From: Deltaproteobacteria bacterium
GTDB taxonomy: Bacteria; Myxococcota_A; Polyangia; Haliangiales; SHYZ01
NCBI GenBank assembly: GCA_016210055.1
Contig: JACQUZ010000162.1
Coordinates: 1 to 34,119, forward strand
Reading direction: 5' to 3'
Length of the DNA stretch: 34,119 nt
Under the pieces are notes generated by a model. The model did no database searches. It was not told where the DNA came from and saw only the letters and a list, made by a program, of their open reading frames with translations. Below, piece by piece: positions 7,639 to 15,769 of the stretch (position 1 is the stretch's first letter; each line of letters starts with the position of its first letter). The position numbers were made by a program, and so were the translations under genes.

Positions 7639-10185
7639 ATGCTTCCTGAATCCTGGTCCTCGTCTTCCGCGTTTCGGGGCGCAGCCACGGTGGCGATGCT
7701 TGCGCACCTGGTCGCTGCCTGTTCTTTCGAAAAGAGAACACAGTCCCCCCTCGTGTCTCTCAATGGTTCGGTGGCCAAAGGGCCATTCGTGCTTGGCTCG
7801 ACAATTACCATCTCCGCGATCGATACGACCGGCGTTCCGACCGGTCAGGTCTTCAATACGCAAACGACCAACAATCTGGGCGAGTTTTCGATTCAATTTA
7901 GGTACACAGGCCCGGTCTCGCTGGAAGGAAATGGTTTCTACTACAACGAGGTGACGGGCGCCCTTTCGGTCGCTTCGCTGACCCTGCGCGCCTTCCACCT
8001 AGTAACAGATGCGAGCCACCAATCCGCGTACATCAACATATTCACGCACCTCGCCTACAACCGAGTGAAACGCCTGGTAGCGACGGGAACGAGCATCCAG
8101 AACGCGGTCCGACGGGCCGAGGGTGAAATTCAGCGAGCGCTTGCCATGGGGCCGGCAAATCTCGATCTCGGTGTCCAAGGGACCCAGATGAACCTCCTTG
8201 GGGGCGACACCCTCGCGAATGCATATCTTTTCGCGGTAAGCACCGTGCTCGCGGAGGCGGCAAGGCGTCGCGCTGCGACGCCCGAGGGCCTCGATGCGAG
8301 CCTGCAGGAGCTCATCAACACGGTCGCGGGTCAAATTCAAGAGAGCGGGGAGATCGATGCGGAGACCCAGCACTTCTTGCTCGACTCCCAGCGAACGATC
8401 GATCCAGAAGCGGTCATGGATTCGCTCAAGGCTCGCTTGCAGAGCCTCGGGTCGTCCGCTCCGGTGCCGAATCTGAACCGCATCATCGACTCTGACCTCG
8501 ACGGAACGCCGAACAGTGAAGACAACTGTAGAGCGATCAGGAACCCGGACCAAGCCGACCGCGATGGTGACGGCGTCGGTGACGCCTGCGACTGCGGAAA
8601 TGGCTTGATCGAACCTGGCGAGGAATGCGACGAGGGCGAGGCCAACAGCGACGCTGGTGCTTGCACGAAGGAGTGTAGGAGTGCTCGGTGCCTCGACGGC
8701 TTGACCCACGCCGGCGTGGAAGCCTGTGACGATGCCAATTCGGTTGAAGGAGATGGATGCGACTCGAACTGCACCGTGACAGGCTGCGGGAACAGGATCG
8801 TCACCCAAGGAGAAGAGTGCGACGACGGCAATTCCGTCGACGGAGACGGATGTGACTCGAACTGCGCCTTGACGGGCTGCGGAAACAAGGTCGTCACCCA
8901 GGGCGAAGAGTGCGACGACGGCAATTCCGTGGACGGAGACGGATGTGACTCGAACTGCGCCTCGACAGGTTGCGGCAGTGGAATCGTTACTCTGGGGGAG
9001 GAGTGCGACGATGGCAACTCCGTCGACGGAGACGGATGCGATACGAACTGCACCTTCACGCGTTGCGGTAACGGAATCGCCACCCGAGGGGAAGCATGTG
9101 ACGACGGCAACTCCACCCCGGATGACGGCTGCGACGCGATCTGTAGGGTCAAGTTCGTGGAGGTTGCCGCGAGCATGTCCGCCACCTGCGCGAGAACCGA
9201 CAAGGGGCGTGTGAAGTGCTGGGGCCAGAACACCAGGGGAACCCTCGGCGATGGGACCAACGAGAATCGGAAGGTTCCGGTCGACGTGATTGGACTTGAA
9301 GGAGGCGTGCTCTCGCTCGCCAAGGGGGTATCCGAGGAGACGACTTGCGTTGTTACTGGTGCGGGCGGCGTGAAGTGCTGGGGTGCCAACAACAATGGCG
9401 AGGTAGGAGATGGAACGGTGGAGGACCGAAACCGACCTGTGGACGTTCTTGGTCTAGATCGCGGGATAGACGCCGTCGCGACCGGGAGATGGCATTCGTG
9501 CGCGTTGACCTCCCAGGGAGACGTGAAGTGCTGGGGGAAATCCATTTTCGGCTGCGGGGCATATGTTGCGAACCCCTACCCCGCGGACATGGCGCAATTC
9601 ACCTCCAAGTTCCGCAGCCTGTCGGTCGGCCAGGACCATCTTTGCGTGTTCACGGCCGATGGCCTGCTTGAGTGCCACGGACAATATCGCCGTGGCGACA
9701 ACACGACTTGCACGCCGATCCCCGATGGTCTTCCTTCCAGCGTGCAGTCAATCTCGTCCGGTCTGTTTCACACGTGCGCTGTGACGGAAGCGGGTGGCGT
9801 GAAATGCTGGGGAAACGCCGATCGATCAGAATGGATCCTGCTACAGAAAGGGACCGGGCCCTTCGACATTGCAGGCCTTACCTCTGGCGTGAAGTCCGTC
9901 TCCTGTGGCGTTGAGCACTCCTGTGCGCTCACCGTCAACGGGGGAGTGAAATGCTTTGGGAGCACCAACAACGGTAAGCTAGGAAATGATTACGCCTACA
10001 CTCTTCACGGACCTGTTGATGCAAAAGGCCTGGAGTCGGGCGTTGTTTCACTTTCCGTCGGCGGCGCACACGCCTGCGCGGTTTTGGATAGTGGCGGGGT
10101 GAAATGCTGGGGAGCGAATCGGCAAGGCCAGCTGGGAAACGGAACAACGGACGAGTCGCCCGTCCCTGTAGATGTTGTGTTCTAA
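7639..10185 (+). CDS. Multidomain lipoprotein: TSP3 calcium motif, cysteine-rich repeats and seven RCC1 repeats
   Basis: This 848-residue protein starts at ATG 7639, chosen because AAGGGG precedes it and a signal peptide with lipobox VAAC (Cys28) follows. The longer open frame upstream lacks this. Domains in order: a beta-type segment (residues about 38-100, LNGSVAKGPFVLGST); an alpha-helical region (about 110-280); a thrombospondin type-3 calcium-binding motif (DSDLDGTPNSEDNC, from about 284); then about five Myxococcus-type cysteine-rich repeats (DUF4215; GEECDDGNSVDGDGCDSNC) to about residue 504. Finally come seven RCC1-like repeats, each with a paired Cys (HTCAV...VKCWG), enough for one seven-bladed propeller closed by disulfides. 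It is probably a surface protein of unknown partner. Its TAA overlaps the stop of the convergent fusion gene by 4 bp. Confidence 0.88.
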   Translation: MLPESWSSSSAFRGAATVAMLAHLVAACSFEKRTQSPLVSLNGSVAKGPFVLGSTITISAIDTTGVPTGQVFNTQTTNNLGEFSIQFRYTGPVSLEGNGFYYNEVTGALSVASLTLRAFHLVTDASHQSAYINIFTHLAYNRVKRLVATGTSIQNAVRRAEGEIQRALAMGPANLDLGVQGTQMNLLGGDTLANAYLFAVSTVLAEAARRRAATPEGLDASLQELINTVAGQIQESGEIDAETQHFLLDSQRTIDPEAVMDSLKARLQSLGSSAPVPNLNRIIDSDLDGTPNSEDNCRAIRNPDQADRDGDGVGDACDCGNGLIEPGEECDEGEANSDAGACTKECRSARCLDGLTHAGVEACDDANSVEGDGCDSNCTVTGCGNRIVTQGEECDDGNSVDGDGCDSNCALTGCGNKVVTQGEECDDGNSVDGDGCDSNCASTGCGSGIVTLGEECDDGNSVDGDGCDTNCTFTRCGNGIATRGEACDDGNSTPDDGCDAICRVKFVEVAASMSATCARTDKGRVKCWGQNTRGTLGDGTNENRKVPVDVIGLEGGVLSLAKGVSEETTCVVTGAGGVKCWGANNNGEVGDGTVEDRNRPVDVLGLDRGIDAVATGRWHSCALTSQGDVKCWGKSIFGCGAYVANPYPADMAQFTSKFRSLSVGQDHLCVFTADGLLECHGQYRRGDNTTCTPIPDGLPSSVQSISSGLFHTCAVTEAGGVKCWGNADRSEWILLQKGTGPFDIAGLTSGVKSVSCGVEHSCALTVNGGVKCFGSTNNGKLGNDYAYTLHGPVDAKGLESGVVSLSVGGAHACAVLDSGGVKCWGANRQGQLGNGTTDESPVPVDVVF
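8782..9060 (+). repeat. Three near-identical 93-bp tandem repeats encoding cysteine-rich modules
   Basis: Units begin at 8782, 8875 and 8968 with exactly 93-bp spacing. A more divergent fourth begins at 9061. Each encodes a 31-residue module (CGN..VTQGEECDDGNSVDGDGCDSNC). The DNA, not just the protein, is nearly identical between units, which suggests recent duplication or gene conversion. Confidence 0.9.
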
Positions 10186-13100
10186 CGGCGATGTGGACCG
10201 TCGCGAAAACTCGCGCGCCCATTACCCGCCCCACACGCCACCGGCCGTGGCCCGGGAAAAACGAGGCGTCTCTTCGCCGGGTCAAAGTGCTCCTTTTCAC
10301 GAATGGTCCCACCGCGGGCTCGCAAGAGGTCCGCGATCGCGTCACGGATGGTGAGGCCCTCGTCGAGCACAATTGATCCTTCGGGGAGATTTAATGAAGA
10401 CAGGGCACTGTCACCACCGGTCGCCAAGAAATCGCTGGTCATCAAAGTGAGCTCGGCGTCGTCGGCCAACGGGCGCCCCCCCTTTCTCGCGAGCTCGACT
10501 TCAAGCTGGCCGTTCACGCAGCGTGCCTTGGCATGAATCCCCGCGACGGAGAAAATCCCCCCTCGACGAGACAAGTTCGCCAAGAGGATCTTCTTCAAGT
10601 CCTTGCCACGCATCCGCACCGTCGCAAATCGGTTGTCAAACGGTAGCGCCTCGAACAAGTGTCCATAGGTCAGGTCGCCCGCGGGCAGGTCAGCGCGCAG
10701 CCCGCCGCCGTTGGTCATGGCGACGTCCGCCCCAGGGTGGAGGAAGAGCATCAAGTCGGCAAAAAAGTTCCCCAGCGCTGATTCCTCTTCATATGCCCTC
10801 CGTACTGTCGTCTCGAGGTGCACGCCAAGCTTCTGCTCTTTGAGCGTCCGTGCGCGCTCGAAGTCTGGCGCGAGGAGAGCGCGGAGTTTTTCGTCGGCGA
10901 CGATGTCAGCGCCCTCGTACGTCCCGGCCGTGCAGGCCGCGGCGTCCTTGCGCGGCGCCCCGCCTGGCGCATCGCCCGCGCACAGGAAGCGGGGGGCGTG
11001 TACTTTCTTCCGAACGACTTGCTTGGATTTCGGATCGACCTCCAGGTCCACTCGTCCGAACGCACGACCGTTGGCGAACGACTCGATGACGGGAATACCG
11101 GCGACTACGTGCGCCATCCCCTGGTGGGTGTGCCCTGCTACGATCACGTCGACAAGGCCCTTGGGCAGCGACTCCGCGACGGCCATGATCTCCTGGGACC
11201 GATCGCACGACGAAAGGTCCTCGGGATTGTCGAGGGTCTTGCAAGTTCCTCCTTCGTGCACGGTCAGCACGACCACGGCCGCGCCCTCGCCTCTGAGCGC
11301 CCTGGCCTCGGTCTCTATGGACGCCCCGAGGCTCGCCACGCGCAGGTCGCTCACGTTCCCGCGGATCGTCGTGCGCGGCATCGCTTCGGTCGTGGCGCCC
11401 ACGATCCCCACCTTGATTCCCCTGATCTCCAATTGGGTACGGCTGCGCACGTTGGGCCAATCGAGCTTCCGGCCGGCCGCATCGAACACGTTCGCGAGGA
11501 GGAACGGAAACTTCGCCTCGTTGGCGCGGGCCTTGAGAGCTCCTCGCGGATCATCGCCTGGTGCCCGGGGGGTCACCGCGTCCCCAAGTGGACCAAAGTC
11601 GAACTCGTGGTTTCCCACGGCGACCGCGTCGTAGCCAAGGGCGTTGTACGCCCGAACCACGGCCGTTCCCTCACCGAGGTTCGACTCGAGCGTGCCCTGA
11701 AACATGTCGCCTGCGTCGACCAGGACCACACCGCCGTCGCGGCTCCGCAGCCGCCTGAGCTGCTGAACGAAACCAGACAGGATCGGAAGGCTCTCGACAT
11801 GCCCGTGAAGGTCGTTGGTGCCCACGACGGAAATCACCACGTTCGCGCCCGAATGATGCGTCGGCACGTTCGTGTACAGGACATAACGGCTGGTGCGCGC
11901 CACGAGGATTGAGTCGCTGGGCGGAGGCGCTCGCTCTAGGTCGCTCATGGGCTGAATGGCGAAATAGCGGGGAAGCTTGGCCAGGCGCGCCCCAACCTCG
12001 GATGCCGGGACGTAAAGCATGTTCCCCGGCTCGCGGAACAGCTCAATGCCCATGAGACGCTGGTAATTTGGCTTGCGCGTGACCACCGGCATGGTGGGCC
12101 GCCTCGAGTAAAAACGCGCTGCGAAGTGGAGCTCGTCGACAACGAACAGGGGATCCTCGGGACGTGATACGGAGGCCACGGTTTCTGCGAGCTGCTTGAT
12201 CTCGCCCGATGGGTCCACCGCTTTGAGCCGCTTGGGCAAGTGGGTTCCGGCGCTCGCGGCGACGAGCGCAATCCCCAAGACGGCATTGACAACAGGGACT
12301 CGCCCAACCAGCTCCAGCGGCGCGCAAAGCAGTAGCACGAGGGCCGGATAGGCGGGCAAGAGGTAGTAGTCAATGCGGCTCGACGCCAAGGAGAAGCCAA
12401 TGAACACCACTCCGAACCAAAGTGGGACGAGCGCATCCGTCGCGCTTCGCCGCAAGGCCGCACGTGCGATGAGCACCGGAATCCCAGCGAGCGCGAGTAA
12501 GGCGATGGGCCCCTCCTTGCTCCAGAGCACCTGAAGGTAATAGGCCGGCGACGTGGGCGCCAGGACGGAGCTCGTCGCCCGGGCGATGACGTTGAAGCCA
12601 AGATATCCCGAAAGGAAATCACGCCCATGAATGAGGAGCATGGTCACGTGCCAAGGCGCGGCGATTGCCAAGGCAAGGGTCCCCGCCATGGCCAAGCGTT
12701 TCCCCGAGGGCAGCCCTGCCCGTCCCCTGACGAGCCATGCGGCAACGAGGGCCACGAGCGGCAGGAGGCTGACGACCTGCTTGGTCATCAGGGCCAGGCC
12801 GAGCGCCACGGCCGCTCCCCACAGGGCAGGTGGTTTCTCGAGTGAGCGAACAAGTAAATAGATGGTGAGCGTGACGAGAAAAGCCAGGGTCGTGTCGGAC
12901 ACCACCGCCCGCGCGTACAAGAACTCGAGCGCCAGCGTCGGGAACAAGGCGCCGGCGATAATCGCCGTCACCGGTGAAAGGAAGAGGCGGCCAAGGCGAA
13001 CCACCAGCACGCAAGTTCCTGCCGCCATGAGCACCGCGGGCAGGCGCAGGGCAAAGATCGTTTCGCCGAGGAGCGACGTGGAAAGGGCCAAGAGCCACGG

Positions 13101-13334
13101 GTAGAGCGGCGGGCGCTGGTGGAGCACCGTCCCGTCGAGCCTAAGGTGAAGAAGATCTCCCCCTTCGCGCATCTCGCGGGCAATGAGGGCATACGTGGCA
13201 TCGTCGCCGTTGAAGACGCTGCCCGCACCAATCCCCCACGTGAGGAGCCCTACCGCCGAGGCAAAGAGCACGCAGGAGATGAGGAAATCGAGTTTCCTGG
13301 AGCTTGCATTCTCGTGGTAAACGACGGAACCCAT
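10182..13334 (-). CDS. Fusion: ArnT/PMT-like membrane glycosyltransferase + UshA-like 5'-nucleotidase
   Basis: One uninterrupted 1050-residue frame. Residues about 1-490 are a multi-pass GT-C glycosyltransferase of the ArnT/PMT type. NGDDATYALIAREM with an acidic pair and RPPLYPWLLAL sit in the first periplasmic loop, followed by about ten hydrophobic segments and a periplasmic tail. Residues about 500-1040 are a metallophosphoesterase plus 5'-nucleotidase C-terminal domain: NDLHGH (metal ligands Asp508 and His510), DAGDMFQGT, GNHEF (Asn575-His576), GHTHQ (His735) and TNGGGLRADLPAGDLTYG. Free-standing UshA relatives have a signal peptide. Here the glycosyltransferase would place the nucleotidase in the periplasm. 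ATG 13334 (or GTG 13340) lacks a clear ribosome site, and the ATG shares its CATG with the divergent transporter. No internal start with a signal peptide is visible at the junction. Confidence 0.88.
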   Translation of the reverse strand: MGSVVYHENASSRKLDFLISCVLFASAVGLLTWGIGAGSVFNGDDATYALIAREMREGGDLLHLRLDGTVLHQRPPLYPWLLALSTSLLGETIFALRLPAVLMAAGTCVLVVRLGRLFLSPVTAIIAGALFPTLALEFLYARAVVSDTTLAFLVTLTIYLLVRSLEKPPALWGAAVALGLALMTKQVVSLLPLVALVAAWLVRGRAGLPSGKRLAMAGTLALAIAAPWHVTMLLIHGRDFLSGYLGFNVIARATSSVLAPTSPAYYLQVLWSKEGPIALLALAGIPVLIARAALRRSATDALVPLWFGVVFIGFSLASSRIDYYLLPAYPALVLLLCAPLELVGRVPVVNAVLGIALVAASAGTHLPKRLKAVDPSGEIKQLAETVASVSRPEDPLFVVDELHFAARFYSRRPTMPVVTRKPNYQRLMGIELFREPGNMLYVPASEVGARLAKLPRYFAIQPMSDLERAPPPSDSILVARTSRYVLYTNVPTHHSGANVVISVVGTNDLHGHVESLPILSGFVQQLRRLRSRDGGVVLVDAGDMFQGTLESNLGEGTAVVRAYNALGYDAVAVGNHEFDFGPLGDAVTPRAPGDDPRGALKARANEAKFPFLLANVFDAAGRKLDWPNVRSRTQLEIRGIKVGIVGATTEAMPRTTIRGNVSDLRVASLGASIETEARALRGEGAAVVVLTVHEGGTCKTLDNPEDLSSCDRSQEIMAVAESLPKGLVDVIVAGHTHQGMAHVVAGIPVIESFANGRAFGRVDLEVDPKSKQVVRKKVHAPRFLCAGDAPGGAPRKDAAACTAGTYEGADIVADEKLRALLAPDFERARTLKEQKLGVHLETTVRRAYEEESALGNFFADLMLFLHPGADVAMTNGGGLRADLPAGDLTYGHLFEALPFDNRFATVRMRGKDLKKILLANLSRRGGIFSVAGIHAKARCVNGQLEVELARKGGRPLADDAELTLMTSDFLATGGDSALSSLNLPEGSIVLDEGLTIRDAIADLLRARGGTIREKEHFDPAKRRLVFPGPRPVACGAGNGRASFRDGPHRR

Positions 13335-14835
13335 GCGCACCGAGACGAGCGAGCCTTGGCCTCACAGCCTACAGGATGGAAGCGCACTCTGGAATGAGGA
13401 CCTTGCACCCACGCCGCCAGAAAAACGCACGTGGAACCTCTGGCACGTGGCGTCTTTGTGGGTGGGGATGGCGGTGTGCATTCCCACGTACATGCTCGCC
13501 GCGGACATGATCGCCAAGGGGATGAGCGTCGCCCAGGCCATTCTGACGGTGTCGGTGGGCAACCTGATCGTGCTGGTCCCGATGCTCCTCAACGCCCATG
13601 CGGGGACTGCGTACGGCATTCCGTTTCCGGTATTCTCGCGCGCGTCGTTCGGCGTGCTCGGGGCCAACGTCCCGGCGATCGCGCGGGCCTTCGTGGCGTG
13701 CGGCTGGTTCGGCATCCAGACATGGATCGGCGGGGGCTCCATCCACGTGATCCTGACGCGACTGGGGATGGTCCCCGAGGCCATGGCGCCAATTCCGTTC
13801 CTGGGAATCAGCGCCACGCAGCTCGCTTGTTTCCTGGCGTTCTGGGTCCTGAACGTCTTCTTCATTTGGCGGGGAATGAATTCCATCAAGTGGCTCGAAA
13901 CCCTGGCGGCACCGTTTCTTCTCGTGGCCGGGATCGGGCTCCTCGCCTGGGCACGCCTTAAGGCTGGGGGGTTCGGCGCCATGATGGACCAACCCGGCCT
14001 CCACGGCTCGGCCTTCTGGAGCACGTTCTGGCCCTTTCTTACCGGCATGGTGGGGTTCTGGGCGACCTTGGCCCTAAACATCCCGGATTTCTCACGCTAC
14101 TGCCGCTCGCAAAAGGACCAGGTCATCGGCCAAGCGATTGGCTTGCCGACCACCATGACGCTCGTTTCCTTCATTGGCGCAGCAGTGACGAGCGCCACGC
14201 CGCTCATCTTTGGCGAGCTCATCTGGGACCCGAACGTGGTCGTCGGGAAATTCTCATCGCCCGGGGTCGTGGCGCTCGGCCTCCTGGGGATTTCGGTGGC
14301 CACCCTTTCGACCAACATCGCGGCCAATGTCGTCTCGCCCGCCAATGACTTTTCCAACCTGGCCCCCCGCGTCATCAGCTATCGCCTGGGAGGCTTCATC
14401 ACTGCGGCCATCGGGCTCGTCATCCTCCCGTGGAAGCTCATGAAGGGGTACGTCTTCGTCTGGCTCAACGGATACGGCGCGCTCCTCGGACCAATAGGCG
14501 GCATCTTGGCATGCGACTACTGGCTCGTCCGCAAGCGGAAGCTTTTGGTCGCTGACTTGTACCGGCGTGGCGGTCTCTACGAATACATGGGGGGCGTGAA
14601 TCCCTGGGCCATCGTGGCGCTGCTCGTGGGCATGGCCCCGAATCTCCCCGGTTTCTTGCATGCCGTGGGCGCGTGGACGAGCGCGCCCAGCTTTTTCGTC
14701 GGGCTCTATGCGTACACCTGGTTCGTGGGCTTCGCGTTGGCGGGGATCGTGTACACGTTGCTGATGCACGTTGCTCCGCTGGGAGTACAAGGGGCTGTTA
14801 CCGCCGCGGACAGGTCCTCGGCAACTGGGGTCTAG
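13333..14835 (+). CDS. NCS1-family nucleobase/hydantoin/allantoin:cation symporter
   Basis: This 500-residue, roughly 12-helix transporter belongs to the nucleobase:cation symporter-1 family (PucI, Mhp1, FurD relatives). Diagnostic stretches are WNLWHVASLWVGM and CIPTYMLAADMIAKGMS at the N-terminus. YGIPFPVFSRASFGVLGANVPA and the substrate-site helix GWFGIQTWIGG follow, then NVVSPANDFSNLAPR. Substrates of the family are purines, pyrimidines, allantoin or hydantoins; the exact one cannot be read from sequence. No start codon exists between the upstream in-frame stop (13318-13320) and the conserved N-terminus other than ATG 13333, so this start is firm. It shares CATG with the start of the divergent nucleotidase fusion. 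That neighbour could supply nucleosides or bases from extracellular nucleotides, so a salvage role for the pair is an inference. Confidence 0.92.
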   Translation: MRTETSEPWPHSLQDGSALWNEDLAPTPPEKRTWNLWHVASLWVGMAVCIPTYMLAADMIAKGMSVAQAILTVSVGNLIVLVPMLLNAHAGTAYGIPFPVFSRASFGVLGANVPAIARAFVACGWFGIQTWIGGGSIHVILTRLGMVPEAMAPIPFLGISATQLACFLAFWVLNVFFIWRGMNSIKWLETLAAPFLLVAGIGLLAWARLKAGGFGAMMDQPGLHGSAFWSTFWPFLTGMVGFWATLALNIPDFSRYCRSQKDQVIGQAIGLPTTMTLVSFIGAAVTSATPLIFGELIWDPNVVVGKFSSPGVVALGLLGISVATLSTNIAANVVSPANDFSNLAPRVISYRLGGFITAAIGLVILPWKLMKGYVFVWLNGYGALLGPIGGILACDYWLVRKRKLLVADLYRRGGLYEYMGGVNPWAIVALLVGMAPNLPGFLHAVGAWTSAPSFFVGLYAYTWFVGFALAGIVYTLLMHVAPLGVQGAVTAADRSSATGV

Positions 14836-14839
14836 GGCC

Positions 14840-14917
14840 GTGCTCACGCGCGCCCCCGTAGATGCCGGCCTCACGGGCAAGCTCACAAGCATCCTCGATC
14901 AGCTGCCCCAGGAATGA
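14840..14917 (+). other. Possible 25-codon reading frame in the 252-bp gap after the transporter
   Basis: GTG at 14840, four bases after the transporter stop, opens a short frame (VLTRAPVDAGLTGKLTSILDQLPQE) with codon use like the neighbours. It might be a coupled small peptide or the worn end of a lost gene. I see no homology. The rest of the gap 14836-15087 holds only the sigma-54 promoter of the next gene. Confidence 0.2.
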
Positions 14918-15010
14918 TCGGCGGCGCGCCCCGCGTCACGGTGTCACGAAACGCAACGCCTGTAGCCGGCGCCTCTGCCTTTCCCCGAAGGAACATCGCA
15001 TGGTTGGGCG

Positions 15011-15026
15011 TGGCACGCCACGTGCT
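15011..15026 (+). promoter_or_regulatory. Sigma-54 (-24/-12) promoter for the cysteine-rich lipoprotein
   Basis: TGGCACGCCACGTGCT matches TGGCACG-N4-TTGCW at 11 of 12 positions with exact GG-N10-GC spacing. Transcription would start near 15037, about 50 bases before ATG 15088. A direct repeat (GTCACG-GT-GTCACG, about 14935-14950) lies upstream and might be an activator site, but it is short. Confidence 0.75.
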
Positions 15027-15087
15027 CGCGCGTGCGCGCGCATAGCTGTCGTTCTGTCGAGGTATGACTATGGAAAGGGAGGAATGG

Positions 15088-15570
15088 ATGAGGACATTGT
15101 TCTTGGTGAGTGCGATGTTTCTGATGGTTACTGGCTGCAACGAAGTTTCGGTCGACGACGAAGTAGCAAGCGAGCAGTGGGAAGTGAAAGGTCGCTTCTG
15201 CGGCGGCATTGCGGGGATTCCTTGCCCGGCCGGCCAGCGGTGCATGGACGACCCCACTGACGACTGCGATCCCAAGAATGGTGGCGCCGACTGCGGCGGA
15301 ATCTGCGTGGGCAAGCCAAATTGCCACAAGGGCGACCGCAACTACTCCTACGTGGGGACCAGCCCTGAGGAATGCACCCGAATCCTGTTCATGTGCGAGC
15401 CCGGCATGGGCTACTTCAGCGATGACTGCGGCTGCGGCTGTTACAGGAGCTGCGACGATCCTCTGCGCCACTACGTCTCTCGCTCTGTCGACGAGTGCGC
15501 CACGATCCGTTTTTACTGCGCGGAAGGAACGCCCTTCTCTGATTCCTGCGGTTGCGGCTGCTACTACTAA
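15088..15570 (+). CDS. Small cysteine-rich lipoprotein with tandem CGCGC modules
   Basis: This 160-residue protein starts at ATG 15088, set by GGGAGGA five bases upstream; the frame itself is open from 15064. The signal peptide ends in lipobox VTGC (Cys17). The first module (FCGGIAGIPCPAGQRCMDDP...DCGGICV) is a cysteine-rich fold common in myxobacterial surface proteins. Two similar modules of about 33 residues follow, each with a Tyr-Val-Ser/Gly start, a central Cys pair and an ending F-S-D-x-CGCGCY. The high cysteine content implies an oxidised extracytoplasmic location. Function is unknown. It stands alone between a sigma-54 promoter and the sigma-70-type promoter of the next operon. Confidence 0.83.
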   Translation: MRTLFLVSAMFLMVTGCNEVSVDDEVASEQWEVKGRFCGGIAGIPCPAGQRCMDDPTDDCDPKNGGADCGGICVGKPNCHKGDRNYSYVGTSPEECTRILFMCEPGMGYFSDDCGCGCYRSCDDPLRHYVSRSVDECATIRFYCAEGTPFSDSCGCGCYY

Positions 15571-15679
15571 CGTCTGATCTGCTCGTCACCTTCCAGCCAA
15601 CGCGGACCATCCTGGCCGCGTGTCCGCCCTCCGTCGGGCAACTCTCGAGCCTTGCCGTCCCCAGGCGCGAAAACGTAGG

Positions 15680-15708
15680 TTGAAATTCCGAGAAGCGAGC
15701 GCTATGAC
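15680..15708 (+). promoter_or_regulatory. Sigma-70-type promoter for the aminotransferase-alaE operon
   Basis: TTGAAA (15680-15685) and TATGAC (15703-15708) are separated by exactly 17 bases. They match the -35 box at 5 of 6 and the -10 box at 4 of 6. The site lies in the 199-bp gap 15571-15769, about 60 bases before ATG 15770. Nothing else in this gap stands out. Confidence 0.5.
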
Positions 15709-15769
15709 GGTTGCACGCACCACAGGCGCAAGCTCACGCGCACCTGTCCCGGCGGGGCGCGGGTGACAC

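Noticed and set aside
12953..12967. Perfect 7-bp inverted repeat CGGCGAT-A-ATCGCCG within the glycosyltransferase part
   Set aside because: It resembles the repeat hairpin but lacks the linker and loop and encodes ordinary hydrophobic residues. Probably chance.
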